Below are positions 26,366 through 33,924 of a stretch of 38,735 nucleotides of DNA, piece by piece. The translations under genes and the position numbers were made by a program. The first letter of the stretch is position 1; each line of letters opens with the position of its first letter. The stretch is from the NCBI GenBank assembly GCA_900554175.1, contig USGK01000014.1, forward strand, positions 1 through 38,735, written 5' to 3'. Source of the DNA: an uncultured Clostridium sp. Its GTDB lineage: Bacteria; Bacillota; Clostridia; TANB77; CAG-508. The notes under the pieces were generated by a model. That model saw only the letters and a list, made by a program, of their open reading frames with translations. It was not told the DNA's origin and searched no databases.

Positions 26366-26681
26366 GCCACTTTAGCTCAGCTGGTAGAGCAACTGACTTG
26401 TGGGATAGATAAATATTCATTATTTATTTTGAACTATCTTGCACCTTTATAAGGAAACTTATAAAGTGGACATCGCTAATTCGGGGAAGACTAAGTATTT
26501 TATATGTTAATCCCGAGCTAGAGAAGAAATTCTTGAGTGTAGAGACTTTATACGATGTACCTAAAACTAAACAAGTCATGGTAAAGAGAAAGTCCAGACT
26601 ACAAACACATATTGTGTGGCAATGAAAATTGTAGTAGTATGAATCAGTAGGTCGTCCGTTCGATTCGGACAAGTGGCTCCA
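26366..26681 (+). tRNA. tRNA-Thr(UGU), split by a group I intron
   Basis: The exons are 26366-26401 and 26642-26681. Joined, they make a normal 76-nt tRNA with acceptor GCCACTT/AAGTGGC, D-arm GCTC/GAGC, anticodon stem ACTGA/TCAGT, loop CUUGUAA (anticodon UGU, Thr) and encoded CCA. Unjoined, the anticodon loop cannot form. Reading through the GTGG after the 5' exon would suggest GUG (His), but the loop would then lack its 3' side. The intron lies between positions 36 and 37, so the anticodon itself is in the 5' exon. Splicing is needed for function. Confidence 0.95.
26402..26641 (+). ncRNA. Group I intron (240 nt) in tRNA-Thr(UGU)
   Basis: Conserved group I core drawn by eye. P1: the 5' exon end (26399-26401) and intron 26402-26408 pair with 26434-26443, with the U26401.G26441 wobble at the 5' splice site. 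P2: 26445-26453/26458-26466, 9 bp, GAAA loop. P3: 26470-26475/26553-26558 (extended past a bulge by 26468-26469/26560-26561). P4: 26481-26485/26512-26516. P6 region: AGAA-GAAA-TTCT at 26521-26533. P7: GACTTT 26544-26549/AAAGTC 26589-26594. A P9 stem (ACTACAA with TTGTAGT) precedes the terminal G26641. The P, Q, R and S elements are recognisable. No long ORF that looks real lies inside, so it is a minimal intron. Subgroup not assigned, possibly IC3-like. Confidence 0.93.
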
Positions 26682-26785
26682 TTATAAGGTCATTAGTTTT
26701 GAGTAAGTCTTAATTATTGGCTTTTTTTATTTTATTAAAAGTATCTAATTTCTTATTTAAATTTGATTATTAAGGAGATTATCAT

Positions 26786-27517
26786 ATGTCAAAAGTAATA
26801 TTAATCACTGGTGCAGCTAAAGGAATTGGACGAGAAATTGCAAAAAAATTGGCTAAAAGCAATTATTCTGTTATTGTTAATTATAATACTTCTTATAATG
26901 ATGCTATTTCTTTGCAAAAAGAATTGAAAAAAGAAAATATAAATATTGATATTTTTAAAGCAGATGTCTCTAAAAGATCTGAAACAAAATCGTTAATTGA
27001 TTTTATTATTCAAAAATACAAAAAAATAGATGTAATTGTAAATAATGCAGGAGTATCATCATCTTCTCTTTTTACTGATATTACTGATGAAGAATGGAAT
27101 AGAGTAATCAATAATAATCTCTACTCTAGTTTCTGTGTTACACAAGAAGCATGCAAATATATGATCCACAATAAATCGGGGTGTATAATAAATATCTCTT
27201 CTATTTGGGGACTAGTAGGTGCATCATGTGAAAGCTTATATTCTATTTCTAAAGCTGGTATAGATGCTATGACAAAATCACTTGCCAAAGAACTTGGCCC
27301 ATCTAATATTCGTGTAAATTCAATTGCACCTGGCTTTATTAATACATCTATGAATAAAAAATATACAAAGCAAGAAATTAATTCTATAAAAGAAGAAACA
27401 CCTCTAGAAAGAATCGGAAATCCGTCTGATATTTCAAAATGTGTTAATTGGCTTATTGAAGATGAATTTACTACAGGTCAAGTAATTTCAATTAATGGAG
27501 GTTGGGTTATTACTTAA
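26786..27517 (+). CDS. SDR oxidoreductase, FabG-like
   Basis: 243-residue short-chain dehydrogenase/reductase. The Rossmann motif TGAAKGIG (8-15), NNAG (86-89), and the catalytic residues Ser139 (NISSIWG), Tyr152 and Lys156 (YSISKAG) are present. The C-terminal part, PLERIGNPSDISKCVNWL and TGQVISINGGW, is typical of 3-oxoacyl-ACP reductases. Length and motifs suit FabG (NADPH-dependent reduction of 3-oxoacyl-ACP), but no fatty-acid genes are adjacent, so a related SDR activity is possible. GGAGA lies 7 nt before the ATG. It is monocistronic and followed by a perfect terminator. Confidence 0.9.
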   Translation: MSKVILITGAAKGIGREIAKKLAKSNYSVIVNYNTSYNDAISLQKELKKENINIDIFKADVSKRSETKSLIDFIIQKYKKIDVIVNNAGVSSSSLFTDITDEEWNRVINNNLYSSFCVTQEACKYMIHNKSGCIINISSIWGLVGASCESLYSISKAGIDAMTKSLAKELGPSNIRVNSIAPGFINTSMNKKYTKQEINSIKEETPLERIGNPSDISKCVNWLIEDEFTTGQVISINGGWVIT

Positions 27518-27558
27518 TACATAAATATATATTAATCTACTTATATATTTAAAAATCA

Positions 27559-27602
27559 AAAAAGTTTTCCACATTATTAACATAAACTGTGGAAAACTTT
27601 TT
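27559..27602. terminator. Perfect bidirectional terminator
   Basis: 15 bp of perfect pairing between 27559-27573 and 27588-27602, with A- and T-tracts at the ends. It lies between the convergent SDR and carbohydrate-binding genes. Confidence 0.93.
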
Positions 27603-27640
27603 CTATAATTAAATTATTTTTATTTATATTATTCTAATAT

Positions 27641-28108
27641 TTACTCTTGACTTGCTTTTTTCTTATAGTTTCCAGAAATAATTTTAGGCAAATACGTAAT
27701 TATCTTATATACTGCAACTTTTATTTTTTTACTCCACAAATAAGATCTCCTTAACTTCTTTGCACTTCCAATAGAAACAGGCTCATCTTCTAGAACAATT
27801 AATTCTGTTGAGACTTTTTCTAAATTAAATATATAATTTTGACCTTCATTATTATCCCATTCGTTTTTCTCATTTTTGAAACATAGATTAAAAGTTTCCA
27901 CACCTAATAAATCAATTTCAGTTTGAAATCCTAATTCTGTTTTTACCATTTCAACTTCATTAATATTATCCCAGTTTTTTCCAAATCCATAATGAATAAA
28001 AACTTTTTCACTATTCTCTTGAAAAAATTTGCCTGTATAAGATATTTTTACTTTACTATTTTCAATTAATTTATCAGTGTTAAAAAAAATATTTTTTACT
28101 AGTTCCAT
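27641..28108 (-). CDS. Cytoplasmic carbohydrate-binding module protein (CBM25/53-like)
   Basis: 155-residue protein without signal peptide. Residues 15-100 have the starch-binding pattern of CBM25/CBM53: VKISYTGKFFQENSEKVFIHYGFG, then KNWDNINEVEM, then FNLCFKNEKNEWDNNEGQNYIF. The aromatic and Asn residues at the end of the domain are those that contact sugars in the family. The C-terminal third is basic (KKLRRSYLWSKKIKVAVYK) and not recognised. A stand-alone intracellular module suggests glycogen binding or scaffolding; no catalytic domain is attached and no glycogen genes are adjacent. AAGGAGAA lies before the ATG. Confidence 0.75.
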   Translation of the reverse strand: MELVKNIFFNTDKLIENSKVKISYTGKFFQENSEKVFIHYGFGKNWDNINEVEMVKTELGFQTEIDLLGVETFNLCFKNEKNEWDNNEGQNYIFNLEKVSTELIVLEDEPVSIGSAKKLRRSYLWSKKIKVAVYKIITYLPKIISGNYKKKASQE

Positions 28109-28285
28109 TTTACATTCTCCTTATTTGTCTTTTGCTGAAAATATTATAATATTAATTTTTACAATATTCAAGTCTTTTTGTTATTTTTTTTAAAATTTTT
28201 ACAAAAAATTTGTTTTTTTGTTTATTTACTTTTCTTATATAATATGTTACTATTTAATTAATTAATAAAAGAAAGGAATTTACTT

Positions 28286-29830
28286 ATGAAAAAAATACAA
28301 AAAAAATATATTTCTATTTTTATATTATTTTTGTCTTTATTATTCTTTTTATCAATTATTTTTTCTATTATAAATATTAATAATGATAGAATAATCTTTG
28401 GTATTTATATTAATGATGTAAATGTCTCAAATTTATCAAAAGAAGAGGCAAAAGAATTACTTATAAAAAATACAGATGATAAGAAATCATCTAATTTTAT
28501 TATAAATTGTATATCTTCACAGGATAATTCAATTTTATATTCTACAGAAAATTCATATTCATCTCTTAATATAAATTATGACATTACAAACGCAATAGAT
28601 GAAGCTTATAATGTTGGAAGAAATAATAATATATTTAAAAACAACTATTCTATTTTATCAACGCTACTTACTCATAGAAACATTACTATGAATTTTACAT
28701 TTAATGAAGATTCCATCTCTCAAATTGAAAACAAAATTTCATCCGAGCTTCCAGATAAGTTCATAGATTCAAGTTATTATATCGAAGATTCAAATTTAAT
28801 AATATTAAAAGGTTCTTCTGGAAATTCAATTGACAATAATACTTTAAAAAATAATATTTTATCTTCAATATCAAATTTGAATTTAAACAATGAAATAAAT
28901 ATTTACAACAAACTAGAGATTCCCAAAGAAATAAATATTTATGAAATACATTCAAAAATTGTAACCCAAGCTAAAGATGCATACTATGAAGAAAACCCAT
29001 TTAAAGTATATCAAGAAATAAATGGAATAGATTTTGATTTAGAAAGTGCAAAAAAAATATTGGAAAATGATTTTTCTGAATATACAATCCCTCTTACAAT
29101 AACAACACCTAAAATAACATTAAAAAATTTAAATATTAATATCTTTCCAGACTTACTAGCAACATTTTCCACAAAATATGATGCACAAAATATAAATAGA
29201 GAAACTAACATACAGCTCGCAGTCTCTAAAATTAATGGATATGTCTTATCTCCTAATAAACAGTTCTCTTATAATTCTATAGTTGGAGAACGTTCAATTT
29301 CTGCAGGTTATAAAGAATCTAAAATATATTCTAATGGTGAAGTTGTAGATGGAATCGGAGGAGGTATTTGCCAAGTATCTTCAACTTTATATAATGTTGC
29401 CATTTTTGCAAATTTAGAAATAAATGAAAGGCACAACCACCAATTTGTTACGTCCTATGTTGATCCAGGTCGTGATGCTACTGTTGTTTATGGAATAAAA
29501 GATTTAAAATTTACCAACTCTCGAACTTACCCAATAAAAATCAATGCGTCAGCTAAAGATGGCATTGTTAAGATTTCAGTCTATGGACTAAAAGAAGAAA
29601 ATGAATACGACATAAGTTTTGATAATGAAGTACTATCAACTATTCCGTATAGTATTAAATATGAATATAATTCAGAAACCCCATCAGATTATATAAAAAG
29701 ACTCGGTGCCAATGGAGCTTTAGTTGATACATATAGGGTTGTAAAATTAAATGGTTCTATTGTTTCAAAAACATTATTATCACAAGATAAATATAACTCT
29801 TTGGATAGAATTATTGTAAAAAGTAATTGA
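28286..29830 (+). CDS. VanW family protein with peptidoglycan-binding-like repeats (YoaR-like)
   Basis: 514-residue envelope protein. A membrane anchor spans 9-30. The extracytoplasmic part has two PG_binding_4-type segments (about 40-155 and 210-300, e.g. INDVNVSNLSKEEAKELL and NGIDFDLESAKKILENDF). The VanW domain covers about 305-440 and contains the conserved NGYVLSPNKQFSYNSIVGE and GIGGGICQVSSTLYNVA, then TYPIKINA. The architecture matches Bacillus YoaR-like proteins; VanW was named from vancomycin clusters but is not itself a resistance determinant. The function is unknown, probably wall related. GAAAGGAA lies 8 nt before the ATG. A TATAAT at 28238-28243 may be its -10 box. Monocistronic, with a terminator after it. 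Confidence 0.93.
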   Translation: MKKIQKKYISIFILFLSLLFFLSIIFSIININNDRIIFGIYINDVNVSNLSKEEAKELLIKNTDDKKSSNFIINCISSQDNSILYSTENSYSSLNINYDITNAIDEAYNVGRNNNIFKNNYSILSTLLTHRNITMNFTFNEDSISQIENKISSELPDKFIDSSYYIEDSNLIILKGSSGNSIDNNTLKNNILSSISNLNLNNEINIYNKLEIPKEINIYEIHSKIVTQAKDAYYEENPFKVYQEINGIDFDLESAKKILENDFSEYTIPLTITTPKITLKNLNINIFPDLLATFSTKYDAQNINRETNIQLAVSKINGYVLSPNKQFSYNSIVGERSISAGYKESKIYSNGEVVDGIGGGICQVSSTLYNVAIFANLEINERHNHQFVTSYVDPGRDATVVYGIKDLKFTNSRTYPIKINASAKDGIVKISVYGLKEENEYDISFDNEVLSTIPYSIKYEYNSETPSDYIKRLGANGALVDTYRVVKLNGSIVSKTLLSQDKYNSLDRIIVKSN

Positions 29831-29854
29831 CAAATTCTTCTTAAAGTATTATAA

Positions 29855-29900
29855 TAAACTTGTTGTTAAAATCTTTTGCAACAGGTTTATTTATTTTTTT
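29855..29900 (+). terminator. Hairpin terminator after VanW gene
   Basis: 11-bp stem with one G.U pair between 29855-29865 and 29879-29889, followed by a T-rich tract to 29900. It lies between the VanW gene and tRNA-Lys(CUU). Confidence 0.8.
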
Positions 29901-29909
29901 ATTATTAAT

Positions 29910-29985
29910 GCGCCATTAGCTCAGTTGGTAGAGCAGTTGACTCTTAATCAAATGGTCGGAGGTTCGACTCCTCTATGGCGCACCA
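29910..29985 (+). tRNA. tRNA-Lys(CUU)
   Basis: 76-nt cloverleaf with encoded CCA. Acceptor GCGCCAT pairs with ATGGCGC. The loop CTCTTAA gives anticodon CUU. The outer pair of the anticodon stem (GTTGA/TCAAA) is a G-A mismatch. Confidence 0.97.
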
Positions 29986-29990
29986 TATGC

Positions 29991-30030
29991 AAACAGCTTA
30001 CAAATTATAAAATTTGTAAGCTGTTTTTAT
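29991..30030 (+). terminator. Terminator of tRNA-Lys(CUU)
   Basis: 16-bp perfect stem, 29991-30006 with 30011-30026, loop ATAA, followed by a T-run. It starts 5 nt after the tRNA CCA. Confidence 0.95.
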
Positions 30031-30169
30031 ATAAAAAATACACAATAAAAGAATTAATAAGATATTATAAGTTTATAAGTAAAATTTCAAATTTAAATTT
30101 TATTGTAAACTATCAAAATTATTGATATAATAATTTTGATAATTAATAATATATATAGGAGGATACTTT

Positions 30170-30646
30170 ATGAATAAATATATGAAAATAGCAAAAGAAC
30201 TATCAGAATATAACTTAAAAACAAATGTAGGAGGCCCTTTTGGAGCCTGCATTGTTAAAAATGGAAATATAATCGGAAAAGGTTCAAACCATGTTCTAAG
30301 TAACAATGATCCAACAGCTCATGCAGAAATAATGGCAATAAGAGATGCATGTAAAAATATTAACTCATACGATTTAAGTAATTGTGAACTATATACTTCT
30401 TGTTACCCTTGCCCAATGTGTCTATCTGCAATAATTTGGTCTAATATAAAAAAAGTATATTATGGAAATACTAAAGAAGATGCATCGAGTATTGGATTCA
30501 GAGATGATTATATATATAATTATATAAAAAAATTAACAGATAATATTGAAGATAATAAAATATTAACTTTAGAATGTGTAGATAGAGAAGAAACAATAAA
30601 ATCATTTAATAAATTTTTAGATAAAAGTGATAAAACAATATATTAG
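30170..30646 (+). CDS. guaD: Guanine deaminase-like nucleoside/base deaminase
   Basis: 158-residue zinc deaminase of the cytidine deaminase fold. The zinc site is His51 with catalytic Glu53 (TAHAEIMAIRDAC), and Cys81 and Cys84 (SCYPCPMC). GGPFGA near residue 20 and the C-terminal block ASSIGFRDDYIYNYI match Bacillus GuaD, not TadA, so conversion of guanine to xanthine is the best prediction. GuaD also deaminates other substrates in some species. AGGAGGA lies 5-6 nt before the ATG. It is preceded by the tRNA-Lys terminator and followed by a weak hairpin, so it is probably a single-gene unit. Confidence 0.92.
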   Translation: MNKYMKIAKELSEYNLKTNVGGPFGACIVKNGNIIGKGSNHVLSNNDPTAHAEIMAIRDACKNINSYDLSNCELYTSCYPCPMCLSAIIWSNIKKVYYGNTKEDASSIGFRDDYIYNYIKKLTDNIEDNKILTLECVDREETIKSFNKFLDKSDKTIY

Positions 30647-30653
30647 GTATCTA

Positions 30654-30696
30654 AAAATACAATTTATATCTTCTAATTATTTAATAATTGTATTTT
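30654..30696 (+). terminator. Weak hairpin terminator after guaD
   Basis: AAAATACAATT (30654-30664) pairs with AATTGTATTTT (30686-30696) with a 21-nt loop. The stem is AT-rich, so termination may be inefficient. Confidence 0.5.
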
Positions 30697-30850
30697 AAAT
30701 AACTTTTGCTGTATTATTAATTACAACACAGCCCAAACTTTTTAGCTCTATATATTATATTAAAGAATATTTTCAAATAATCTGTGAATAAAACTAAAAA
30801 AATTGGAAAAGCTTGGAATATATACTTTTACTAGAAAGGATGTGATTTAA

Positions 30851-32338
30851 ATGGAATCATATTGGGTACAAACCACTCAAAGGCCAAGTTTTTTCAGTCT
30901 AGAAAATGACTTAGATACAGATGTATGCATTATAGGTGCAGGGATAACAGGAATTATGACAGCATACATGTTAATTAACTCCGGATTAAAAATATGTTTA
31001 ATAGATAAAGGTGAAATATGCAGTGGAGTAACGAAAAATACTACTGCAAAGATAACAAGTCAACATAATTTAATATATAAATATCTAGATGATACTTTTG
31101 GAGAAAATTTTGCTAGAAAATATTTAAAATCAAATGAAGAAGCCATAGATACTATTGAAAAAATTGTAAAAACAGAAAAAATAGATTGCGAATTTATAAG
31201 AACCGATAATTATATTTACACATGTCAAGATGAATATATTCAGAAAATAAAAGATGAAGCAACTACAATAAAAAAATTAGGTTTAGATGTTGAACTTGTA
31301 GATAAAATAAATTTACCATTTAAAATAAAGCTAGGAATAAAAGCTCCAAATCAAGCAAAATTTCATCCCCTAAAATATTTGTATAAAATAACTGAACTAT
31401 TAAAACAAAACAAAGTAGAAATATATACTAATTCTCGAGTTCAAGATATTCAACGAAAAGGCGAAAAGTACCAAATTAAAACAAATGAAAATACAATAAA
31501 CTCAAAGTATGTAGTTATGGCAACACATTATCCCATAAAAAATTTTCCTGGATTATATTTCTTAAAAATGTATCAAGATATGTCTTATGAAATAGCAATT
31601 GAACCACATAATAAAATTCCAACAGGAATGTATATTTCAGCTGAAACTCCTACTACTTCCTTTAGACCGATAAATGACCAATTATTAATAATTGGTGGTC
31701 AAAATCACAAAACAGGAGATACTAGTAAAAATCTAGATCTCTGTTATAAAAGCATTGAAACTTATTCAAAAGAAATTTTTCCTTCAATGCAATTAAAATA
31801 CAAATGGAATACAGAAGATTGTATCTCACTAGATAAAGTACCGTATATAGGAGAATTTTCAAATTTAATGCCGAATTTATATATTGCAACAGGATATAAA
31901 AAATGGGGAATGACTACTTCACATGTAGCAGCCCAAATAATAAGAGATAATATTCTAGGAATACCAAACGAATACAATGAAATATATAAATCCACTAGAA
32001 TGGCCCCTTTAAAAAACCATGAGGAATTTGGAAATATGCTAAAACAAACTGTATATTCACTTGGAATTAATAAATTAAAAATTCCCAATTACACATATGA
32101 AGATTTAAAGAAAAATACTGGTGGAGTTGTTGAATACAATGGAAAAAAAGTTGGTATTTATAAAGATAATAACGGACAAATTTTTGCAGTAAAACCATAT
32201 TGCAAACATTTAGGTTGTGAACTTAGTTGGAACAATTTAGAAAAAACATGGGATTGTCCTTGTCATGGTTCAAGATATGACTATACAGGAAAATTAATAA
32301 CAGAGCCAGCAACAAAAGATTTAGATAGATTAGAATAA
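30851..32338 (+). CDS. FAD-dependent oxidoreductase with C-terminal Rieske domain (YhfW-like)
   Basis: 495-residue fusion. The N-terminus is a DAO-type flavoprotein with the FAD motif DVCIIGAGITGIMTAYM (Gly29, Gly31, Gly34) and CSGVTKNTTAKITSQH. The C-terminal part (about 410-495) is a Rieske [2Fe-2S] domain with ligand motifs CKH (Cys451, His453) and CPCH (Cys469, His472), then GSRYDYTGKLITEPA. The same order is found in Bacillus YhfW-like proteins. It probably oxidises an amine or amino-acid-like substrate and passes electrons through the cluster; the substrate is unknown. The ATG has AGAAAGGA upstream. No partner gene is in the transcript. Confidence 0.93.
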   Translation: MESYWVQTTQRPSFFSLENDLDTDVCIIGAGITGIMTAYMLINSGLKICLIDKGEICSGVTKNTTAKITSQHNLIYKYLDDTFGENFARKYLKSNEEAIDTIEKIVKTEKIDCEFIRTDNYIYTCQDEYIQKIKDEATTIKKLGLDVELVDKINLPFKIKLGIKAPNQAKFHPLKYLYKITELLKQNKVEIYTNSRVQDIQRKGEKYQIKTNENTINSKYVVMATHYPIKNFPGLYFLKMYQDMSYEIAIEPHNKIPTGMYISAETPTTSFRPINDQLLIIGGQNHKTGDTSKNLDLCYKSIETYSKEIFPSMQLKYKWNTEDCISLDKVPYIGEFSNLMPNLYIATGYKKWGMTTSHVAAQIIRDNILGIPNEYNEIYKSTRMAPLKNHEEFGNMLKQTVYSLGINKLKIPNYTYEDLKKNTGGVVEYNGKKVGIYKDNNGQIFAVKPYCKHLGCELSWNNLEKTWDCPCHGSRYDYTGKLITEPATKDLDRLE

Positions 32339-32366
32339 TAAATAATTTTTTATATCTTAAATTTAT

Positions 32367-32433
32367 AAAAGAGAATTTCTCAATTTAGGTTAATATAATA
32401 TTTTAACTTAAATTATAAATTTCTCTTTTTTTA
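32367..32433 (+). terminator. Imperfect long hairpin terminator
   Basis: An imperfect stem of about 27 bp with AAAAGAGAA on the left arm (from 32367) and AATTTCTCTTTTT on the right (32418-32430), followed by T-rich sequence. It ends the FAD/Rieske transcript. Confidence 0.7.
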
Positions 32434-32513
32434 CTTTTTAATCATTAAAAATTCACATCATATTCATACAATTTTATTATATTTATTAAAGAAAATTATA
32501 TATAAAAAAATTT

Positions 32514-32565
32514 AGAAAGGAAAATTTTATATATTCATTCTATAAATATATAAAAAAATAAACTA
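32514..32565 (+). promoter_or_regulatory. SD separated from start codon by an 11-bp hairpin
   Basis: AGAAAGGA (32514-32521) is the only SD-like site before the RelQ-like gene, 45 nt from its ATG at 32566. Between them, 32525-32535 and 32545-32555 pair perfectly over 11 bp with a 9-nt loop. An in-frame TAA at 32551 excludes an earlier start. The layout mirrors that of the HD-GYP gene at 12311-12357. Confidence 0.5.
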
Positions 32566-33165
32566 ATGGAAAATTCATTTTATAAAGATTCAATTGTTTT
32601 ACTTAACGGTGTAATTACAGAAATAAATGCTAGGTTAGATGTAATTCGAAAATATAAAATTGTTCATAACTCAAGAGATCCTATTTCATATATAACAAGT
32701 CGTGTAAAAACTGAAACTAGTATGAAAGAAAAATTAAAAAGAAAAAATTTACCTGTTACTTTAAATAATGCTTTAACTAAAATATATGATGCGGCAGGAA
32801 TTCGAATAATATGTGGATATATTGATGACGTTTATGAAGTTGCTAATATGCTAAAAAAATATAAAGATTTAGAAATCATTAAAGAAAAAGATTATATAAA
32901 AAATCCTAAACCAAATGGGTACAGAAGTTATCATATGGTAATAAAAGTTAATCTTGATTTAGCAGGGGAAATTCATCCTGTTTATATTGAAATTCAAATT
33001 AGAACAATAGCAATGGATTTTTGGTCAAGTTTAGAACATGAAATAAAATATAAACAAAATATAAAAAATCAAGAATTAATTGTTAATGAGTTAAAAAACT
33101 GTGCCGATGAAATTGCTACAGTGGATTTAAATATGCAAACTATAAAAAACATGATTAATAGTTAA
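32566..33165 (+). CDS. RelQ-type small alarmone synthetase ((p)ppGpp synthetase)
   Basis: 199-residue single-domain RelA/SpoT synthetase that transfers pyrophosphate from ATP to GDP or GTP. Visible blocks are the N-terminal helix pair, RVKTETSMKEKLKRKNLP, YDAAGIRIICGYIDDVYEV (metal-binding Asp), the G-loop-like KNPKPNGYRSYH and EIQIRTIAMDFWSSLEHEIKYK (catalytic Glu). There is no HD hydrolase, TGS or ACT domain, which places it with YjbM/RelQ and YwaC/RelP. The sequence ending resembles RelQ more. The start ATG is fixed by an in-frame stop at 32551 but lacks a nearby SD. It is followed 67 nt later by a two-component system with its own promoter. Confidence 0.93.
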   Translation: MENSFYKDSIVLLNGVITEINARLDVIRKYKIVHNSRDPISYITSRVKTETSMKEKLKRKNLPVTLNNALTKIYDAAGIRIICGYIDDVYEVANMLKKYKDLEIIKEKDYIKNPKPNGYRSYHMVIKVNLDLAGEIHPVYIEIQIRTIAMDFWSSLEHEIKYKQNIKNQELIVNELKNCADEIATVDLNMQTIKNMINS

Positions 33166-33172
33166 ATATGAA

Positions 33173-33202
33173 TTTACTATTTTTTTTATTATATGTTATA
33201 AT
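33173..33202 (+). promoter_or_regulatory. Promoter of the two-component operon
   Basis: TTTACT (33173-33178), an 18-nt spacer and TATAAT (33197-33202), the latter preceded by TG for an extended -10. It lies 30 nt before the response-regulator ATG. Confidence 0.6.
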
Positions 33203-33232
33203 AACTTATATCAAAAAAAGGAGATTATATAT

Positions 33233-33901
33233 ATGAAAGATAAAATATTATTTGCTGAAGATGAAAGAGAATTATCAAAAGCAATAACTAAAATTTTAAC
33301 TATAAATAACTATGATGTTACAAGTGTTTATAATGGAAAAGAAGCTCTGAGCGAATTAAAAGAAAATTCTTTTAATGTAATTATTTTAGATATTATGATG
33401 CCAATTCTTGATGGTATTTCTTGTTTGAAACAATTGCGCCAAAATGGTATTAAAACTCCTGTTATTTTACTTACAGCTAAATCTCAAATTGATGAAAAAG
33501 TAGAAGGGTTAGATTCTGGTGCAAATGATTATCTTACAAAACCATTTTCATATAAAGAACTTTTAGCTAGAATAAGGGCTGTAACGAGAATTCAAAAAGA
33601 GGAAAAGGAAAAATTTGAAATTGGTAATTTAATTTTTGATAAAGAGAAATCTGAATTATCAAATAGTCAATCATCATTACATTTAAATACTAAAGAATGT
33701 AATCTAATGGAAATACTTGTAAAAAATAAACAAACTCCACTAAAAGAAAAAGAAATTACTAATTTTGTATGGCAAAACGAACCTGTCGAAAATTTATCAT
33801 TACAAATGTATATTTCCTATCTTCAAAATAAATTTGAATTATTAAATAGTAATTTAAAAATTGAAAATAATAGAAAAGGTTATTTTTTGACTCATTTTTA
33901 A
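33233..33901 (+). CDS. OmpR-family response regulator
   Basis: 222-residue DNA-binding regulator. The receiver (1-118) has Glu9/Asp10 (FAEDERE), the phosphoacceptor Asp53 (VIILDIMMPILDG), Thr in LLTAKSQ and Lys in YLTKPFSYKELLARI. A winged-helix Trans_reg_C domain (about 128-222) has LNTKECNLMEILVKNKQ and ends with NNRKGYFLTHF. The recognition helix region (ENLSLQMYISYLQNKF) is diverged from the usual VDVHI pattern. AAAGGAGA lies 8 nt before the ATG. The kinase gene follows after 23 nt, so the pair is an operon. The target genes are not evident. Confidence 0.95.
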   Translation: MKDKILFAEDERELSKAITKILTINNYDVTSVYNGKEALSELKENSFNVIILDIMMPILDGISCLKQLRQNGIKTPVILLTAKSQIDEKVEGLDSGANDYLTKPFSYKELLARIRAVTRIQKEEKEKFEIGNLIFDKEKSELSNSQSSLHLNTKECNLMEILVKNKQTPLKEKEITNFVWQNEPVENLSLQMYISYLQNKFELLNSNLKIENNRKGYFLTHF

Positions 33902-33924
33902 AAACATAAAAAGGGGGCATCTTT

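Noticed and set aside
26185..26370. 61-codon minus-strand open frame with the peptide RMGPYGNRTHVP-like pattern
   Set aside because: It is antisense to tRNA-Lys and tRNA-Glu; such peptides are well-known spurious translations of tRNA genes.
26366..26405. Reading the interrupted tRNA as tRNA-His because GTG follows CTT
   Set aside because: The 3' half of the anticodon loop and stem (AATCAGT) lies after 26641, and the joined loop CUUGUAA gives UGU, which is Thr.
26424..26672. 82-codon minus-strand open frame across the tRNA-Thr gene
   Set aside because: It overlaps the group I intron core and the tRNA 3' exon; the structure explains the sequence and the peptide resembles nothing known.
19931..26681. 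Complete integrative conjugative element inserted at the tRNA cluster
   Set aside because: No integrase, relaxase or VirB4 gene and no recognised direct repeat of a tRNA end in the window; only the reduced module can be supported.
28286..29830. VanW protein as evidence of vancomycin resistance
   Set aside because: No ligase, dehydrogenase or dipeptidase of a van cluster is present; VanW-domain proteins are common in Bacillota.
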